Assembly (NCBI GenBank): GCA_903854805.1
Contig: CAINXK010000468.1
Span: 1 to 11,558, forward strand
Length of the DNA: 11,558 nt
Source of the DNA: an uncultured Anaerolineae bacterium
GTDB lineage: Bacteria > Chloroflexota > Anaerolineae > Anaerolineales > Villigracilaceae
Reading direction: 5' to 3'
A model generated the notes under the pieces. The model saw only the letters and a list, made by a program, of their open reading frames with translations, made no database searches and was not told the DNA's origin. Shown in pieces: positions 1 to 5,996 of this stretch. The position numbers and the translations under genes are program-made. How positions within the stretch are numbered: the stretch's first letter is position 1; every line of letters starts with the position of its first letter.

Positions 1-124
1 CTCTTAAAGAATAACCTTCCAATTTGCGATCGGCCAGAATACCACGCACAGCCTCGACTGCGCTGGCGGACATGGTGACAGTATCTGTATTGTCTTGAGT
101 TTTGGTTTCGATTTCTTGTAACAT
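1..124 (-). CDS. A-type Fe-S cluster carrier (IscA/ErpA/HesB family), 5' part only
   Basis: This is the first 41 codons of a gene that runs off the left edge. The start is the ATG whose complement lies at 122-124, preceded by a good ribosome binding site (AAGGAG, complement near 131-136). The visible protein begins MLQEIETKTQ. After a short acidic or polar lead it enters the start of the family domain at about residues 16-41: a helix of the type 'ltMSASAVEAVRGIL', then 'KLEGYSLR', which in this family leads into the beta strand carrying the first conserved glycines. Members of the family bind an Fe-S cluster through a Cys...Cys-X-Cys set near the C terminus and pass it to apo-proteins in the cytoplasm. 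Those cysteines would lie beyond the window and cannot be checked. The gene has its own promoter and a palindrome that suggests regulation. The family call is fairly firm; the choice between IscA, ErpA and SufA is not possible. Confidence 0.72.
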   Translation of the reverse strand, partial: MLQEIETKTQDNTDTVTMSASAVEAVRGILADRKLEGYSLR

Positions 125-142
125 GGTTGTCTCCTTTATATC

Positions 143-175
143 CGCTAAATTTGATAAATCATATCAAATTTAGCG
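143..175. promoter_or_regulatory. Inverted repeat (probable operator) across the -10 of the Fe-S carrier promoter
   Basis: A perfect inverted repeat has arms at 143-156 (CGCTAAATTTGATA) and 162-175, separated by 5 bases (AATCA). It covers the -10 element and part of the spacer of the promoter, the usual place for a repressor operator. The arms contain TTGAT and ATCAA half-sites like those of the FNR/CRP family, but 7 bases apart instead of the usual 4, so FNR is not a comfortable fit. A cluster-sensing Rrf2-type or other dimeric repressor is an equally reasonable guess. A leader RNA hairpin is less likely, because transcription should start inside the repeat. Confidence 0.65.
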
Positions 176-186
176 TAGTCTGTCAA
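158..186 (-). promoter_or_regulatory. sigma70-type promoter for the Fe-S carrier gene
   Basis: On the minus strand the -35 is a perfect TTGACA (positions 186-181) and the -10 is TATGAT (163-158), with a 17-base spacer. The ribosome binding site and ATG of the Fe-S carrier gene follow within about 35 bases, so the leader is short. It lies just downstream of the terminator of the S1-domain gene, which makes the carrier gene an independent transcription unit. Confidence 0.8.
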
Positions 187-195
187 CATATAGAT

Positions 196-221
196 AAAAG
201 CCTCGCAATTTGCGAGGCTTT
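196..221 (-). terminator. Intrinsic terminator of the S1-domain gene
   Basis: A perfect 10-bp stem (AAAGCCTCGC at 197-206 with its complement at 212-221) encloses a 5-base loop. On the minus strand it is followed by TTTT and an AT-rich stretch. It lies 15 bases past the TAG stop (238-236) of the S1-domain gene. On the plus strand a weaker T-rich tail follows, and no plus-strand gene needs it. Confidence 0.85.
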
Positions 222-235
222 AAATTCTTTATAAA

Positions 236-1030
236 CTATGAAGTCGGCAAGCGGTTTTTCAAAGTGCGGTTCATGATTTCATCTTGGGCATTATCACCAG
301 ACTTGTTGTTTTTCTTAGCTCTGGCGGCTTTTTCTGCTTTTTGACGGTCAAGCGCAGCCTGCCATGCCAATTCAAAAACAGTTGGTTCTGGCTCGGATGG
401 GGGCTCGGTACCCATATCGAAATTTTCGATGCGGGGCTTCCCTTTTTTGCTGGGGCGTTTGGTGCGATCAGGCCGGGGTGTAGCCGGCTGTTCGGGTTCT
501 TCTTTTTCTTCTGGTTTGGGCAGGGTCGCCTTCATGCTCAGTCGAATCTGTTTCTTTTTGCGATCGACATCCAAAACCATTACATCAACTTCGTCGCCTT
601 CTTTAACGACATCGCCAGGGGTTTTGACATAGCCGTGCGCCATTTCACTGATGTGAACAAGACCAGGACGTTCGGCCCCAATCTCAACAAAGGCGCCGTA
701 AGTTTCAAGTCGGACGACTTTGCCTTTTAGTACCAATTCGGGTTTGAGCTCACGCCAATCCATGCCCACTGGTTCGATCATGGTCAATTCAACGCGATCC
801 GCTTTTACTTTTCGTACCCACACATCTACTTCTTGTCCAACTTGAACTACGTCTTCGACGCGTTTCACGGCGGTTTCTGAAAGCTGTGAGATGTGGATGA
901 TGCCGGGGATTTCCATGCTGAGGTCAACAAGCACGCCCGCGAGAGTGGTTTTAACAACTTTCCCCGTCAGTTTTGTTTTTGGTTTTAGTTCGCTGGCTGG
1001 GGTAGTGATGGTTTCTGCAGGTGTAGTCAT
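236..1030 (-). CDS. Protein with two S1 RNA-binding domains and a charged C-terminal tail
   Basis: This 264-residue cytoplasmic protein has two S1 (OB-fold) domains. The first spans about residues 16-85 (KLTGKVVKTTLAGVLVDL...PGIIHISQLS) and is the more divergent, ending RVELTMI. The second spans about 97-168 and is canonical (GKVVRLETYGAFVEIG, PGLVHISEM, GDEVDVMVLDVD, RLSMKA). Residues 170-264 are rich in Pro, Glu and Lys, look disordered, and carry a basic patch (KRPSKKGKPR) and an Ala/Lys-rich helix near 216-240. S1 domains bind single-stranded RNA, so a role in translation or RNA metabolism is inferred. With two domains it is far shorter than ribosomal protein S1 (usually 4-6 domains), and no nuclease or polymerase domain is attached, so it is not PNPase, RNase E or RpsA. 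The ATG at 1030-1028 is preceded by AGGAG at a 7-base gap. It is divergent from the Lrp operon. Confidence 0.85.
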   Translation of the reverse strand: MTTPAETITTPASELKPKTKLTGKVVKTTLAGVLVDLSMEIPGIIHISQLSETAVKRVEDVVQVGQEVDVWVRKVKADRVELTMIEPVGMDWRELKPELVLKGKVVRLETYGAFVEIGAERPGLVHISEMAHGYVKTPGDVVKEGDEVDVMVLDVDRKKKQIRLSMKATLPKPEEKEEPEQPATPRPDRTKRPSKKGKPRIENFDMGTEPPSEPEPTVFELAWQAALDRQKAEKAARAKKNNKSGDNAQDEIMNRTLKNRLPTS

Positions 1031-1069
1031 AAATTGTCTCCTAAATTGCGGGAATAATGCCGAAGATTG

Positions 1070-1097
1070 ATTATACTATAAAGCGATTAAATGTCAA
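1070..1097 (-). promoter_or_regulatory. sigma70-type promoter for the S1-domain gene
   Basis: On the minus strand the -35 is TTGACA (1097-1092) and the -10 is TATAAT (1075-1070), both perfect consensus with a 16-base spacer. The ATG of the S1-domain gene is 40 bases beyond the -10. Strong unregulated expression is expected unless a factor binds the palindromes beside the -35. Confidence 0.85.
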
Positions 1098-1136
1098 TTG
1101 CCAATTGTGTCGGTTTGCACGATTTCTGATAGAAAT
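1095..1136. promoter_or_regulatory. Palindromic sites between divergent promoters (possible Lrp/AsnC-type binding)
   Basis: Two palindromes lie side by side in the divergent intergenic region. CAATTG-C-CAATTG occupies 1095-1107 and overlaps the -35 of the S1-domain gene. ATTTCT-GAT-AGAAAT (6+3+6, 15 bp) occupies 1122-1136, just upstream of the -35 of the regulator gene. Their centres are 28 bp apart. A third CAATTG sits at 1161-1166 in the spacer of the plus-strand promoter. Fifteen-bp AT-rich palindromes near their own gene are typical of Lrp/AsnC regulators, so autoregulation is a reasonable inference. Nothing in the sequence proves binding. Confidence 0.4.
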
Positions 1137-1148
1137 AAAACCAAACAG

Positions 1149-1177
1149 TTGACTTAATAGCAATTGGAGAGTAAGAT
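1149..1177 (+). promoter_or_regulatory. Probable promoter of the Lrp-led operon
   Basis: TTGACT (1149-1154) and TAAGAT (1172-1177) are separated by 17 bases, each one or two bases off consensus. Transcription would start near 1184, leaving a leader of about 25 bases before the ATG at 1210. It is the best plus-strand candidate between the divergent genes. Confidence 0.6.
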
Positions 1178-1209
1178 TTTGTAAGAAAAAGACATAAAAG
1201 AGGGCTTCA

Positions 1210-1698
1210 ATGTATAGAATCGACAATATTGATTATGAAATTGTTAACATGTTAATGGAAGACGGCAGAATGAGAGCTGCAGAGATCGCTCGCCGCCTTG
1301 GAAGTAAATCTGAACGAGCTGTTCGCTATCGAATCGACCGTATGATCGAGAATAATGTGATCCGGCTCAGCGCTATTGTTAATCCAAAGGGCCTTGGAAT
1401 GAATGTCGTTGCCGATGTGCTCATGGAAGTTGAGTCAGATTCGATTATTGAAGTGGCTAAGAAAATGACAGAGTATGAAAATGTAAGCTATGTCGCCTGT
1501 TCCATTGGTGAAACTGATATCAGTGTTCAGGTTATGGCGGGTGACACAGCTGAAGTATACCGTTTTGTTACGGAAGTGATAGGAAAGATCCCCGGAGTAC
1601 GAAAAACAACAACTTCCATCGTGCCACTGGTTCTCAAGGATGTCTTTCAGTGGAGAATTCCGCTTAGCATGGTGAATGAAAACTTAATTGAAGAATAA
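1210..1698 (+). CDS. Lrp/AsnC family transcriptional regulator
   Basis: This 162-residue DNA-binding regulator has the usual family length. The N-terminal winged helix-turn-helix spans about residues 3-50 (IDNIDYEIVNMLMEDGRMRAAEIARRL... with VRYRIDRMIENNVI as recognition helix and wing). The C-terminal RAM (ligand-sensing, oligomerising) domain spans about 66-145 and contains the GETDISVQV segment at 100-108, matching the G-x-x-D turn that forms the effector pocket between subunits. The RAM domain usually binds an amino acid. The ATG is preceded by AAAGAGGG about 6 bases upstream. The next gene starts 23 bases after the stop, so it is very likely co-transcribed with the aminotransferase and dehydrogenase genes and is their likely regulator. 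The effector is unknown; an amine-derived amino acid such as beta-alanine or GABA would fit the neighbours but is only a guess. Confidence 0.9.
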   Translation: MYRIDNIDYEIVNMLMEDGRMRAAEIARRLGSKSERAVRYRIDRMIENNVIRLSAIVNPKGLGMNVVADVLMEVESDSIIEVAKKMTEYENVSYVACSIGETDISVQVMAGDTAEVYRFVTEVIGKIPGVRKTTTSIVPLVLKDVFQWRIPLSMVNENLIEE

Positions 1699-1721
1699 AT
1701 CCCAGACGATTGGAGAATGTA

Positions 1722-3020
1722 ATGAAAAATTTTGAAAAAAATGCAGAAGTTCAAAAACGAGCAGAAAAAGTGCTCCCACTTGGCGTCAATTCGAATTTCC
1801 GATATTGGGGCGAAGGGATTACCCCTTATGTAAAGAAGGCCAAAGGTTCACATCTTTGGGATGTGGGCGGAAATGAATATATCGATTATCGTATGGCCTT
1901 TGGGCCAATCATCCTGGGTCACGCCTATGATGCTGTAGATGAGAAGGTGATTGAAGAAGTGCGCAACGGTGTCTTGTTTGCCATGACTGGTGAATTAGAA
2001 CTGGATGTCGCCGAAATGATCGTGGATATGTGCCCGGCTGTCGAAATGGTCCGAATGGCTTGCTCTGGAACAGAAGCAACCATGCACGCCATTCGCGTGG
2101 CCAGGGCTTTTACTGGGCGTGAGTTAATTCTTAAGTTTGAAGGAAATTATCACGGCTTTCACGATTACACGCTTTGGTCCACATACGCGCCTGTCGAAGC
2201 GTATGGTAACCGGCGCAGCCCGATCCCAGTGCCAGCCTCGTCTGGTATCCCGCGTGTACTAGGCGAAAAAATAATGACTTTGCCCTTCAATGATTTCGAA
2301 GGGTTTGAACGGGTTATGAAATCGTTTGGCGACCAAATAGCGGCGGTTATCACCGAGCCATGCCAGGGCAATTGCGGGGCAATTTTGCCTCAACCTGGCT
2401 TTCTGGAATTGATCCGCCAGAAGACCACGGAATATGGGGCTGTTTTTATCCTGGATGAAGTCAAGACTGGCTTTCGGATCGCCAAAGGTGGCGCGCAGGA
2501 ATTTTATAATCTAAAACCTGATCTGGCTACTTATGCCAAGGCGTTGGGCAATGGTTACCCGGTTGCGGCTTTTGGTGGAAAAAAAGAAATCATGAGTATT
2601 ATCGGGCATGGCGTCTCGCAGGGTGGCACTTATACAAACAATAAACCTGGTATCGCCGGTGCCTGGGCAACCCTCAAGGTGATGAATACTCAGCCGGTTT
2701 TTGAGACCATTAATCAGCGTGGCGGTCGTTTAATGCGCGAATTAAAGGAAATATTTGACGATAACAGCATCCCATCTGTCTTTAACGGTTATCCCGGAAT
2801 GTTCACCTTTGCCTTGGGTGCAGAGAGTATCACCTGTCAACGTGACTGGGCGCTAAGTGACCGCGATTATTATTTGCGTCTTGCTGAAGCTGCCATCGAT
2901 CGGGGCGTAATGCCTGATTTCGATGCGCGCGAACCCTGGTTCTTGTGCTATTCGCATACCGAAGCCGATATTGATAAAACCCTTGAAGTCTATGCCGATA
3001 TAGTCAGAAAAGTTAAGTGA
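1722..3020 (+). CDS. Class III PLP aminotransferase, glutamate-1-semialdehyde aminomutase-like
   Basis: This is a 432-residue cytoplasmic PLP enzyme of fold type I. It resembles HemL along its length: GVNSNFR (21-27, keeping the Ser and Arg that hold the substrate carboxylate in GSAM), GPIILGH (61-67), CSGTEATMHAIRVAR (114-128, PLP phosphate loop), KFEGNYHG (138-145), LDEVKTGFR (244-252, with Asp245 for the PLP nitrogen) and YAKALGNG (271-278, Lys273 the likely Schiff-base lysine). It departs from HemL in places: LDEVKTGFR for IDEVMTGFR and GGTYTNNKP for AGTLSGNP. With no heme gene nearby, a true hemL role is doubtful. A specialised aminotransferase or aminomutase of amine or amino acid catabolism is more likely, substrate unknown. 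The start at 1722 is chosen because GGAG at 1712-1715 sits 6 bases before it; a TTG in frame at 1710 would overlap that site. Confidence 0.82.
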   Translation: MKNFEKNAEVQKRAEKVLPLGVNSNFRYWGEGITPYVKKAKGSHLWDVGGNEYIDYRMAFGPIILGHAYDAVDEKVIEEVRNGVLFAMTGELELDVAEMIVDMCPAVEMVRMACSGTEATMHAIRVARAFTGRELILKFEGNYHGFHDYTLWSTYAPVEAYGNRRSPIPVPASSGIPRVLGEKIMTLPFNDFEGFERVMKSFGDQIAAVITEPCQGNCGAILPQPGFLELIRQKTTEYGAVFILDEVKTGFRIAKGGAQEFYNLKPDLATYAKALGNGYPVAAFGGKKEIMSIIGHGVSQGGTYTNNKPGIAGAWATLKVMNTQPVFETINQRGGRLMRELKEIFDDNSIPSVFNGYPGMFTFALGAESITCQRDWALSDRDYYLRLAEAAIDRGVMPDFDAREPWFLCYSHTEADIDKTLEVYADIVRKVK

Positions 3021-3036
3021 TCTTGAATTAGTGATG

Positions 3037-3065
3037 GAACCAGCCATATCTCGAATGGCTGGTTC
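3037..3065 (+). other. Intercistronic hairpin after the GSAM-like gene
   Basis: A perfect 11-bp stem (GAACCAGCCAT at 3037-3047 with its complement at 3055-3065) has a 7-base loop. It lies 17 bases past the TGA stop. Only TTCTTAAATTT follows, which is a poor uridine tract, so this may be a weak or partial terminator, or a structure that protects or separates the mRNA between the two genes. The next gene starts 33 bases later in the same direction. Confidence 0.6.
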
Positions 3066-3097
3066 TTAAATTTGGTTGTAACAAACAGGAGAGTGTA

Positions 3098-4423
3098 ATG
3101 ACCAGGCTAACATCGCAAGAGATCGTTGAAATGAACCGGGAGTATACGTTTTTTTCGTGGTCAGTCCAGGGCCAGGCGAATCCTATTCCGGTCGAAAGAG
3201 CTGAGGGGGTCTATTTTTGGGACACTGATGGAAAACGCTATCTTGATTTCTCTTCCCAGTTAATGAATACCAATATCGGACACCAGCATCCCAAAGTGGT
3301 TAAGGCCATTCAAGATCAGGCTGCCAAACTGTGCTTTGTCCATCCGGGTAATGCCACGGATGTGCGCGGTTTGTTGGGTAAAAAACTTGCTGAGGTTACC
3401 CCCGGCGATCTGAAAAAGACCTTTTTTACCCTGGGGGGTTCGGAAGCAAATGAGAACGCCATCAAAATCGCGCGTTTTTATACCGGGCGTCACAAAATCC
3501 TGGCTCGTTATCGCTCTTACCACGGCGCCACGCATGGTTCGATTGCTTTGACGGGTGATTACCGTCGCCTGGCCGTTGAGCCGGCCATGCCGGGCGGGGT
3601 TCATTTCCTGGATCCATTCTGCTATCGCTGCCCGTTTGGCCAGAAGCCTGAAACATGCAAACGCGAGTGCATTTCGCACCTTGAAGAAGTCATCCGATAT
3701 GAAGGTCCAGATAAAATCGCAGCCATTATTATGGAAGGTGTGGTCGGTTCCAACGGGTTGATTGTGCCTCCAGACGATTACTGGCCACGGGTTCGCGAAA
3801 TTTGTGATAAATACGGAATCCTGCTGATCTCGGATGAAGTTATGAGCGGCTGGGGCCGGACGGGAAAATGGTTTGCGGTTGACAATTGGGGCGTAACCCC
3901 CGATATCATTACTACTGCCAAGGGCATCACCAGCGGATATGTACCGCTCGGTGCGGTGATTGTTTCCGAAAAAATAGCCAAGTTTTTCGATGATAAGTAT
4001 ATGTATGCCGGTCTCACCTACAATGGCCATGCGCTGGGTTGTGCTGCTGCCCTGGCAACCATTGAAGTCTACGATGATGATCACCTGATCGAGAATGCTG
4101 TTACCCAGGGTAAGTATCTGGGCCAGGCGTTGGAAGCGATCAAACAGCGGCATGCCTCAGTGGGTGATGTCCGCTACATCGGTCTATTTTCGACGCTTGA
4201 GCTGGTGGCCAACCGTGAAACCAAGGAAATTCTATCTCCGGCTGTCATGGCTGAAGTGGGTAAAACCTTGCGCCAGAATGGTTTGTTTACTTTCCTGATG
4301 GCCAATAACATGGGTAGTATGCTCTTCGTAGTGCCACCTTTGTGCATTACCCAGGCTCAGATAGATGAAGGCCTGGCAATTGTTGAGATGGCGCTGGAAG
4401 TAGCGGACCGGTATTGTAAATAA
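3098..4423 (+). CDS. Class III omega-aminotransferase (beta-alanine/taurine:pyruvate type)
   Basis: This 441-residue PLP enzyme would move the terminal amino group of an omega-amino acid to pyruvate or 2-oxoglutarate. Visible motifs are the N-terminal substrate-entry region (FFSWSVQG, 18-25), LDFSSQLMNTNIGHQHP (49-65), TLGGSEANENAIKIAR (111-126, phosphate loop), SYHGATHGS (140-148), SDEVMSGWGRTGKW (245-258, Asp246) and TTAKGITSGYVPLG (272-285, Lys275 the Schiff-base lysine). The overall style is that of beta-alanine or taurine:pyruvate aminotransferases. The neighbouring malonate-semialdehyde dehydrogenase makes beta-alanine or 3-aminoisobutyrate the best substrate guess. An unusual segment at 175-191 carries four cysteines (C-X2-C-X8-C-X3-C). 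The ATG is preceded by AGGAG (3087-3091) at 6 bases. The family is firm; the substrate is inferred from context. Confidence 0.85.
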   Translation: MTRLTSQEIVEMNREYTFFSWSVQGQANPIPVERAEGVYFWDTDGKRYLDFSSQLMNTNIGHQHPKVVKAIQDQAAKLCFVHPGNATDVRGLLGKKLAEVTPGDLKKTFFTLGGSEANENAIKIARFYTGRHKILARYRSYHGATHGSIALTGDYRRLAVEPAMPGGVHFLDPFCYRCPFGQKPETCKRECISHLEEVIRYEGPDKIAAIIMEGVVGSNGLIVPPDDYWPRVREICDKYGILLISDEVMSGWGRTGKWFAVDNWGVTPDIITTAKGITSGYVPLGAVIVSEKIAKFFDDKYMYAGLTYNGHALGCAAALATIEVYDDDHLIENAVTQGKYLGQALEAIKQRHASVGDVRYIGLFSTLELVANRETKEILSPAVMAEVGKTLRQNGLFTFLMANNMGSMLFVVPPLCITQAQIDEGLAIVEMALEVADRYCK

Positions 4424-4436
4424 TCATAAGTGACGT

Positions 4437-4455
4437 CTCTTCCTGGCAGGAAGAG
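4437..4455 (+). other. Perfect inverted repeat just upstream of the mmsA ribosome binding site
   Basis: CTCTTCCTG-G-CAGGAAGAG is a 9+1+9 palindrome, which in RNA would fold as an 8-bp stem with a GGC loop. It ends one base before the GGAG at 4457-4460 that serves the next gene. No uridine tract follows, so it is not a terminator. An RNA stability element, a processing site or a translation-modulating structure is possible, and so is a protein-binding site. Confidence 0.5.
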
Positions 4456-4471
4456 TGGAGAACAAGACACA

Positions 4472-5941
4472 ATGATGAAAATATTGAATTACATCAATGG
4501 TGAATGGGTCGATCCGAAAGTCAGCGAGTACGTGGATGTGATCAACCCGGCCACCGGGGTGGTGGAAGCGCGTACGCCGCTGTGCGGCAAAGAAGCCGTG
4601 GATGCTGCCGCGCAAGCAGCTGCGGATGCTTTGCCGGCCTGGCGCAGAGTTCCGGCCCAGGATCGAGTCCAATACCTGTTTAAATTAAAGTTTTTGCTCG
4701 AAGATAACCTGGATGAAATCACGCGCACCATCACAAATGAGTGTGGCAAGACCTATGAAGAAGCCAAGGCTGAGATGCGCCGCGCCATCGAAAATGTGGA
4801 AGTAGCTTGTGGCATTCCGATGATGAGTAAAGGTGAGATCAGTGAAGATATTGCCCCAGGCATTGACGAGATCATGCTGCGCCAACCTGTGGGTGTTTGT
4901 GCCACAATTGCGCCCTTTAACTTCCCCGGTATGATCCCGTTCTGGTATCTGCCTTATGTGCTTGCGCTCGGGAATACCTATGTTGTCAAGCCGTCTGAAC
5001 GGGTGCCGATGACCATGATGGTGATATTTCGCCTGGTGGAAAAACTTGGCTTGCCCAAAGGTGTAATCAACATGGTACATGGTGCAAAAGAGGCAGTCGA
5101 TGGCATCCTTGACCATCCAGCCATTCGCGCCATTACTTTTGTGGGTTCCTCGACGACTGCGCGTTATATTTATCGCCGTGCGGCTGAGAACGGCAAGCGC
5201 GTCCAGGCCCAGGGCGGCGCCAAAAACCCGGTGATCGTGATGCCGGATGCAGATATGGAAATGGCCACCAAGATTATCGCCGATTCGGCTTTTGGGTGCG
5301 CAGGTCAGCGCTGCCTGGCGGTTTCATGGGCAGTAACGGTGGGCGAAGCACGTAATTCATTTATGGAATTGATTTGCGATGCGGCAGCCACACGCAAAGT
5401 GGGCTATGGTCTTGATGATGGCGTTCAGATGGGGCCGGTCATCAACCAGAGCAGCCTGGCGCGTATTGAGCAACTGATCAGTAAGGGTGTCAGTGATGGC
5501 GCCACAGTTCCGGTGGATGGCCGTGGCACGCAGGTAAAAGGCTATGAAAAAGGTACTTTTGTTCGCCCGACGATTCTGGCGGATATCAAACCGGGCAGCG
5601 AGATCTCAGGGATTGAAATTTTTGGCCCGGTGCTTAGCCTGATGCATGTCAACACGATCGACGAAGCTATTGCCCTTGCGAATGCTGGCCAGTATGGCAA
5701 CCAGGCCAGCCTGTTCACTTCCAGTGGATCGGCAGCCCGCAAGTTCCGTTATGAGGTCGATGCTGGCAATATTGGGATCAATATTGGTGTGGCGGCTCCG
5801 ATGGCTTTCTTCCCCTTCTCGGGATGGAAAGATTCTTTCTTTGGCGATATGCATGGCCAGGGTATGGACGCCGTCGAGTTCTTCACCCAGAAGAAGATCG
5901 TGGTCGAACGTTGGCCCAAAGATTGGACGCGAAAGTTCTAA
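4472..5941 (+). CDS. mmsA: CoA-acylating (methyl)malonate-semialdehyde dehydrogenase
   Basis: This 489-residue aldehyde dehydrogenase of the MmsA/IolA type is NAD-dependent. It converts malonate semialdehyde to acetyl-CoA or methylmalonate semialdehyde to propionyl-CoA, with loss of CO2. Diagnostic features are [23 protein letters not shown] (146-168, Asn150 of the oxyanion hole), [12 protein letters not shown] (223-234), [15 protein letters not shown] (247-261, where ordinary ALDHs have the general-base Glu in an ELGGK motif), GCAGQRC (275-281, catalytic Cys281 preceded by Arg280), and the hallmark C-terminal [16 protein letters not shown]...FFTQKK. Arg104 in the RRAIENVE segment and Arg280 match arginines known to bind the substrate carboxylate in this family. 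An in-frame GTG at 4430 would add 14 residues but would place the start inside the hairpin. ATG 4472 follows GGAG (4457-4460) with an 11-base gap, slightly long; ATG 4475 is also possible. Confidence 0.9.
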   Translation: MMKILNYINGEWVDPKVSEYVDVINPATGVVEARTPLCGKEAVDAAAQAAADALPAWRRVPAQDRVQYLFKLKFLLEDNLDEITRTITNECGKTYEEAKAEMRRAIENVEVACGIPMMSKGEISEDIAPGIDEIMLRQPVGVCATIAPFNFPGMIPFWYLPYVLALGNTYVVKPSERVPMTMMVIFRLVEKLGLPKGVINMVHGAKEAVDGILDHPAIRAITFVGSSTTARYIYRRAAENGKRVQAQGGAKNPVIVMPDADMEMATKIIADSAFGCAGQRCLAVSWAVTVGEARNSFMELICDAAATRKVGYGLDDGVQMGPVINQSSLARIEQLISKGVSDGATVPVDGRGTQVKGYEKGTFVRPTILADIKPGSEISGIEIFGPVLSLMHVNTIDEAIALANAGQYGNQASLFTSSGSAARKFRYEVDAGNIGINIGVAAPMAFFPFSGWKDSFFGDMHGQGMDAVEFFTQKKIVVERWPKDWTRKF

Positions 5942-5996
5942 CTTTATCTGAGTAGGGTAATCACCCAGCTTGTGATCTATGTTTTGGAGAAATAAT

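Noticed and set aside
1710..1721. TTG start extending the GSAM-like gene
   Set aside because: The TTG would overlap the GGAG that is correctly spaced for ATG 1722, and no other ribosome binding site serves it.
1722..3020. Naming this gene hemL (heme biosynthesis)
   Set aside because: Motifs resemble GSAM, but active-site loops differ and no heme gene is nearby, so the specific name would overstate the evidence.
3260..4153. 297-codon open frame on the minus strand
   Set aside because: It lies wholly opposite the omega-aminotransferase, whose PLP motifs are clear. The translated antisense protein has no recognisable domain, and no minus-strand ribosome binding site or promoter context supports it. 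It is a shadow frame.
5979..5996. ATG start extending the putrescine aminotransferase
   Set aside because: GGAG at 5986-5989 is ideally placed for ATG 5997, and nothing resembling a ribosome binding site precedes 5979.
5942..5996. Hairpin in the mmsA-patA gap
   Set aside because: Only short alternatives exist (ATCAC/GTGAT, GGGT/ACCC), which are within what chance gives in 55 bases.
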